From Sanderia malayensis (lineage: Eukaryota > Cnidaria > Scyphozoa > Semaeostomeae > Pelagiidae), in NCBI GenBank assembly GCA_013076295.1, contig RQOL01000616.1:2790001-2854000 (forward strand): a stretch of 64,000 bases of DNA, given 5' to 3'. Every line of letters begins with the position of its first letter. The stretch's first letter is position 1. Positions 60,910-64,000 of this stretch are shown here, in pieces. The translations under genes and the position numbers were made by a program. Under the pieces are notes generated by a model. That model made no database searches. It was not told the origin of the DNA and was given only the letters and a program-made list of their open reading frames with translations.

Positions 60910-63900
60910 AGGGGTAAAAATGGGAGTAAACTTGAAAATGGGGAGATAATGTTATCGAAAAGAAACAAAGTTGTCAGAAATTGGTGACAATCACCAAAAA
61001 GTAAAGTTTAAGGGCGCTGATTATGAATATCGAAATCATTTTTGAATTTTTTACAGTTAAGGCTGTCAAAAATTGGATGCCCATGCGTGAGTCAAAAATG
61101 GGAACATCTTATCGAAAAAAAGGAAATTTGTCAGTAATTGAAGAAAATCACCAAAAGAGACAGTTTAATGGCGCTGATTATGAAAATCGAGGTCGTTTTT
61201 GAAAAATTTGCAGTTTGGGGTGCCAAAAATGGGAATAAATTTGAACAACTCCTACTCGCTTGCCCATGCGCGAGTCAAAAATAAGAGCATGTTTTCGGAA
61301 AAAAATAAGTTGTCAGAAATTGATGAACGTCACCAGAAAGTACAGTTTTGGGGCCCTGATTATGAATATCGAGGTCATTTTTAAAGTTTTTGCAATTTAG
61401 GGTTTCGAAAATGGGAGCAAACTTGAACAACTCCTACTCGCTTGCCCATGCGCGAGTCAAAATTATAAGTATGTTATCGAACCAAACTACAGTTGTCAGA
61501 AAATGATGAAAATCACCAAAAAGTACATTTTTTGGGCGCTGACTATTTATATCGAGGTCATTTTTGAAAAATTTGCAGTCTGGGGTGCCAAAAATGGGAA
61601 TAAACTTGAACAACTCCTTCTCGCTTGCCCATGCGCGAGTCAAAAATATAAGCATATTTTCCGAAAAAATAAGTTGTCAAAAATTGATGAAAGTCACCAG
61701 AAAGTACAGTTTGAGGGCGCCGATTATGAATATCGAGGTCATTTTTAAAGTTTTTGCAATTTAGCGTGTCAAAAATTGGAGTAAACTTGAAAATGTGAGA
61801 CCTTGTTATCGAAAAGAACCAAAGTTGTCAGAAATTGATGACAATCACCAAAAAGTAAAGTTTAAGGGCTCTGATTATGAATATCGAGGTCATTTTTGAA
61901 TTTTTTACAGTTTAGGCTGTCAAAAATTGGATGCCCATGCGTGAGTCAAAAATGGGAGCATCTTATCGAAAAAAAGTAAATTTGTCAGAAATTGAAGAAA
62001 ATCACCAAAAGATACAGTTTAATGGCGCTGATTATGAAAATCGAGGTCGTTTTTGAAAAATTTGCAGTTTGGGGTGCCAAAATAGGGAATAAATTTGAAC
62101 AACTCCTACTCGCGTACGCATGCGCGAGTCAAAAAAGGGAGCATGTTATCGAAAAAGATAAGTTGTCAGAAATTGATGAAAGTCAGAAGAAAGTACAGTT
62201 GAGGGCGCTGATTATGGATATCGAAATCATTTTTAAAGTTTCTGCAATTTAGGGGGTCAAAAATGGGAGTAAATTTGAACAACTCCCACTCGCTTGCCCA
62301 TGCGCGAGTCAAAATTAAGAGCATGTTATCAAACAAAACTAAAGTTGTCAGAAATTGATGAAAATCACCGAAAGATACAGTTTAATGGCTCTGATTATGA
62401 ATATCGAGGTCATTTTTGAAAAATTTGTAGTTTAGGGTGCCAAAAATGGGAATAAACCTGAACAACTCCCACTAGCTTGCCCATGCGTGAGTGAAAGTTA
62501 TAAGCATATTTTCCGAAAAAAATAAGTTGTCAGAAATTGATGAAAGTCACCAGAAAGTACAGTTTGAGGGCGCTGATTATGAATATCGAGGTCATTTTTA
62601 AAGTTTTTGCAATTTAAGGGGTAAAAATGGGAGTAAACTTGAAAATGGGGAGATAATGTTATCGAAAAGAACCAAAGTTGTCAGAAATTGATGACAATCA
62701 CCAAAAAGTAAAGTTTAAGGGCGCTGATTATGAAAATCGAGGTCATTTTTAAAGTTTTTGCAATTTAGGGGGTCAAAAAAGGGAGTAAACTTGAACAACT
62801 TCTACTCGCTTGCCCATGCGCGAGTCAAAATTATAGGTATGTTATCGAACAAAACTAAAATTATCAGAAATTGATGAAAATCACCAAAAGATACAGTTTA
62901 ATGGCTCTGATTATGAATATCGAGGTCATTTTTGAAAAATTTGTAGTTTAGGGTGCCAAAAATGGGAATAAACCTGAACAACTCCTACTAGCTTGCCCAT
63001 GCCTCAGTGAAAAATATAAGCATATTTTCCGAAAAAAATAAGTTGTCAGAAATTGATGAACGTCACCAGAAAGTACAGTTTGAGGGCGCTGATTATGAAT
63101 ATCGAGGTCATTTTTAAAGTTTTTGCAGTTTAGGGTTTCGAAAATGGGAGCAAACTTGAACAACTCCTACTCGTTTGCCCATGCGCAAGTCAAAATTATA
63201 AGTATGTTATCGCAACAAACTACAGTTGTCAGAAAATGATGAAAATCACCAAAAAGTACATTTTCTGGGCGCTGACTATTTATATCGAGGTCATTTTTGA
63301 AAAATTTGCAGTCTGGGGTGCCAAAAATGGGAATAAACTTGAGCAACTCCTTTTCGCTTGCCCATGCGCGAGTCAAAAATATAAGCATATTTTCCGAAAA
63401 AATATGTTGTCAGAAATTGAAGAAAGTCACCAGAAAGTACAGTTTGAGGGCGCCGATTATGAATATCGAGGTCATTTTTGAAAAATTTGCAGTCTGGGGT
63501 GCCAAAAATGGGAATAAAGATGAACAACTCCTTCTCGCTTGCCCATGCGCGAGTCAAAAATATAAGCATATTTTCCGAAAAAATAAGTTGTCAGAAATTG
63601 ATGAAAGTCACCAGAAAGTACAGTTTGAGGGCGCCGATTATGAATATCGAGGTCATTTTTAAAGTTTTTGCAATCTAGCGTGTCAAAAATTGGAGTAAAC
63701 TTGAAAATGTGAGACCCTGTTTTTGAAAAGAACCAAAGTTGTCAGAAATTGATGACAATCACCAAAAAGTAAAGTTTAAGGGCGCTAATTATGAATATCG
63801 AGGTCATTTTTGAATTTTTTACAGCTTAGGGTGTCAAAAATGGGAGTAAAATTGAACCACTTCTACTCCCTTGCCCATGCGTGAGTCAAAAATGGGAGCA

Positions 63901-63919
63901 CGTTTTCGAAAAACACTAA
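60910..63919. repeat. Right flank of the array, mixed and internally deleted monomers
   Basis: Normal A, B and D monomers alternate with shortened ones. Shortened copies near 60915-61110, 61770-61950, 62630-62730 and 63685-63860 have GTAAACTTGAAAATG in place of the TTGAACAACTTCTACTCGC segment and use GACAATCACCAAAAAGTAAAG. Several have ATTGGATGCCCATGCGTGAG, skipping about 25 bp. The 61440-61800 block and the 63180-63720 block repeat the same order (D, variant, shortened). Satellite similarity fades after about 63919. Confidence 0.8.
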
Positions 63920-64000
63920 ATACTAAATTTTTAAAAGTAAGTTTTATTTTCAAATTCAGGAAGCCAAAATTGTACTTTCCGCCAAATTTGATGCAAATTG
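63920..64000. other. Sequence beyond the array
   Basis: The last ~80 bp, A+T-rich, no longer align with the monomer. Too short to say what follows. Confidence 0.5.

Larger units (their letters stand above)
46060..60910. repeat. Array core, homogenised A-B dimers with minor monomer types
   Basis: Mostly alternating A and B monomers. Two further types appear. Type C carries TGCATGAGTGAAAATTAAG, AAAATGTCAAAAATTGATA and TTGAGGATCGTTTTTGAAAA, seen around 49015-49140, 54850-54970, 55210-55330, 56948-57065 and 58405-58520. Type D carries ATTTTCTGGGCGCTGACTA and TTTGCAGTCTGGGGTGCC, around 49640-49700, 50550-50610, 52200-52260, 53110-53170 and 59395-59455. C and D recur with the same neighbours, so higher-order blocks larger than the dimer have been copied. 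Confidence 0.85.
44715..63919. repeat. Satellite DNA array, ~182-bp monomer, roughly 100 copies
   Basis: Head-to-tail monomers of about 182 bp fill the last 19 kb. Every well-preserved copy carries GAATATCGAGGTCATTTTT-like, TTGTCAGAAATTGATGAAA-like and TTGCCCATGCG boxes. In the core two monomer types alternate, so the true period is about 365 bp. Type A has AAAATTTGTAGTTTAGGGTG, CTACTAGCTTGCCCATGCGT and GCATATTTTCCGAAAAAA. Type B has AAAGTTTTTGCAATTTAGG, CTACTCGCTTGCCCATGCGC and GTATGTTATCGAACAAAAC. The many 60-146-codon frames on both strands are by-products of the repeat: they shift frame between units and have no splice or start context. Array length, nucleosome-scale unit and dimeric order are typical of centromeric or pericentromeric satellites; that location is inferred. 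Confidence 0.97.

Noticed and set aside
46250..63678. Dozens of 60-146-codon frames on both strands, many beginning MFKFTPFFD or MKNLQSGVP
   Set aside because: They are the satellite monomer translated over and over. The unit length is not a multiple of three, frames on both strands are equally open, and there are no splice sites or promoters.
44715..63919. CRISPR-like array or bacterial repeat
   Set aside because: No unique spacers: units are contiguous, ~182 bp, in a clearly eukaryotic context.

Overview
The window reads as nuclear DNA of a non-vertebrate animal. Evidence: spliced genes with short GT-AG introns (mostly 50-300 bp), about two-thirds A+T, and families limited to or typical of animals (an immunoglobulin-domain receptor tyrosine kinase, a secreted EGF/sushi/HYR protein). 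A sponge, cnidarian or tunicate would fit; nothing here settles which. I built the gene models by hand, joining splice sites so that reading frame and family similarity agree across every junction. They cover about 101 introns.

Layout. 1-4377: a BEL/Pao retrotransposon body (+) that runs off the left edge and lacks an integrase; it lies antisense in what is probably an intron of the next gene. 4547-6109 (-): 5' part of a TM9SF3 nonaspanin gene. 6499-8916 (-): nine-finger transcription factor IIIA. 9240-16728 (-): a secreted mosaic protein, PLAT-EGF-sushi-HYR-GCC2/3-Ig, with a ~180-bp tandem repeat in one intron. 18698-23435 (+): CNBD2-like protein. 23764-31062 (-): translation initiation factor eIF5B. 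32017-33777 (-): HPDL-like dioxygenase. 34661-40390 (-): receptor tyrosine kinase with seven Ig-like segments and an FGFR/VEGFR-type kinase. 41918-43079 (-): EXOG-like mitochondrial nuclease.

From about 44715 to 63919 the window is one satellite array of roughly 100 monomers of ~182 bp. In the core, two monomer types alternate as a ~365-bp dimer. The edges are diverged, the core is homogenised, and a 910-bp block is almost perfectly duplicated. A 450-bp MITE sits in one monomer with a clean TA target duplication. Relatives of this MITE lie just left of the array and in intron 1 of eIF5B.

The genes do not form a pathway: they are housekeeping genes (eIF5B, TFIIIA, TM9SF3, EXOG) beside cell-surface, extracellular and probable ciliary/sperm genes. 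Seven of the eight spliced genes are on the minus strand. The most unusual items are the satellite array with a dyad motif present in only one monomer type, a ~38-residue basic insertion in the kinase N-lobe, the mosaic protein's architecture, and five apparent GC-AG introns.
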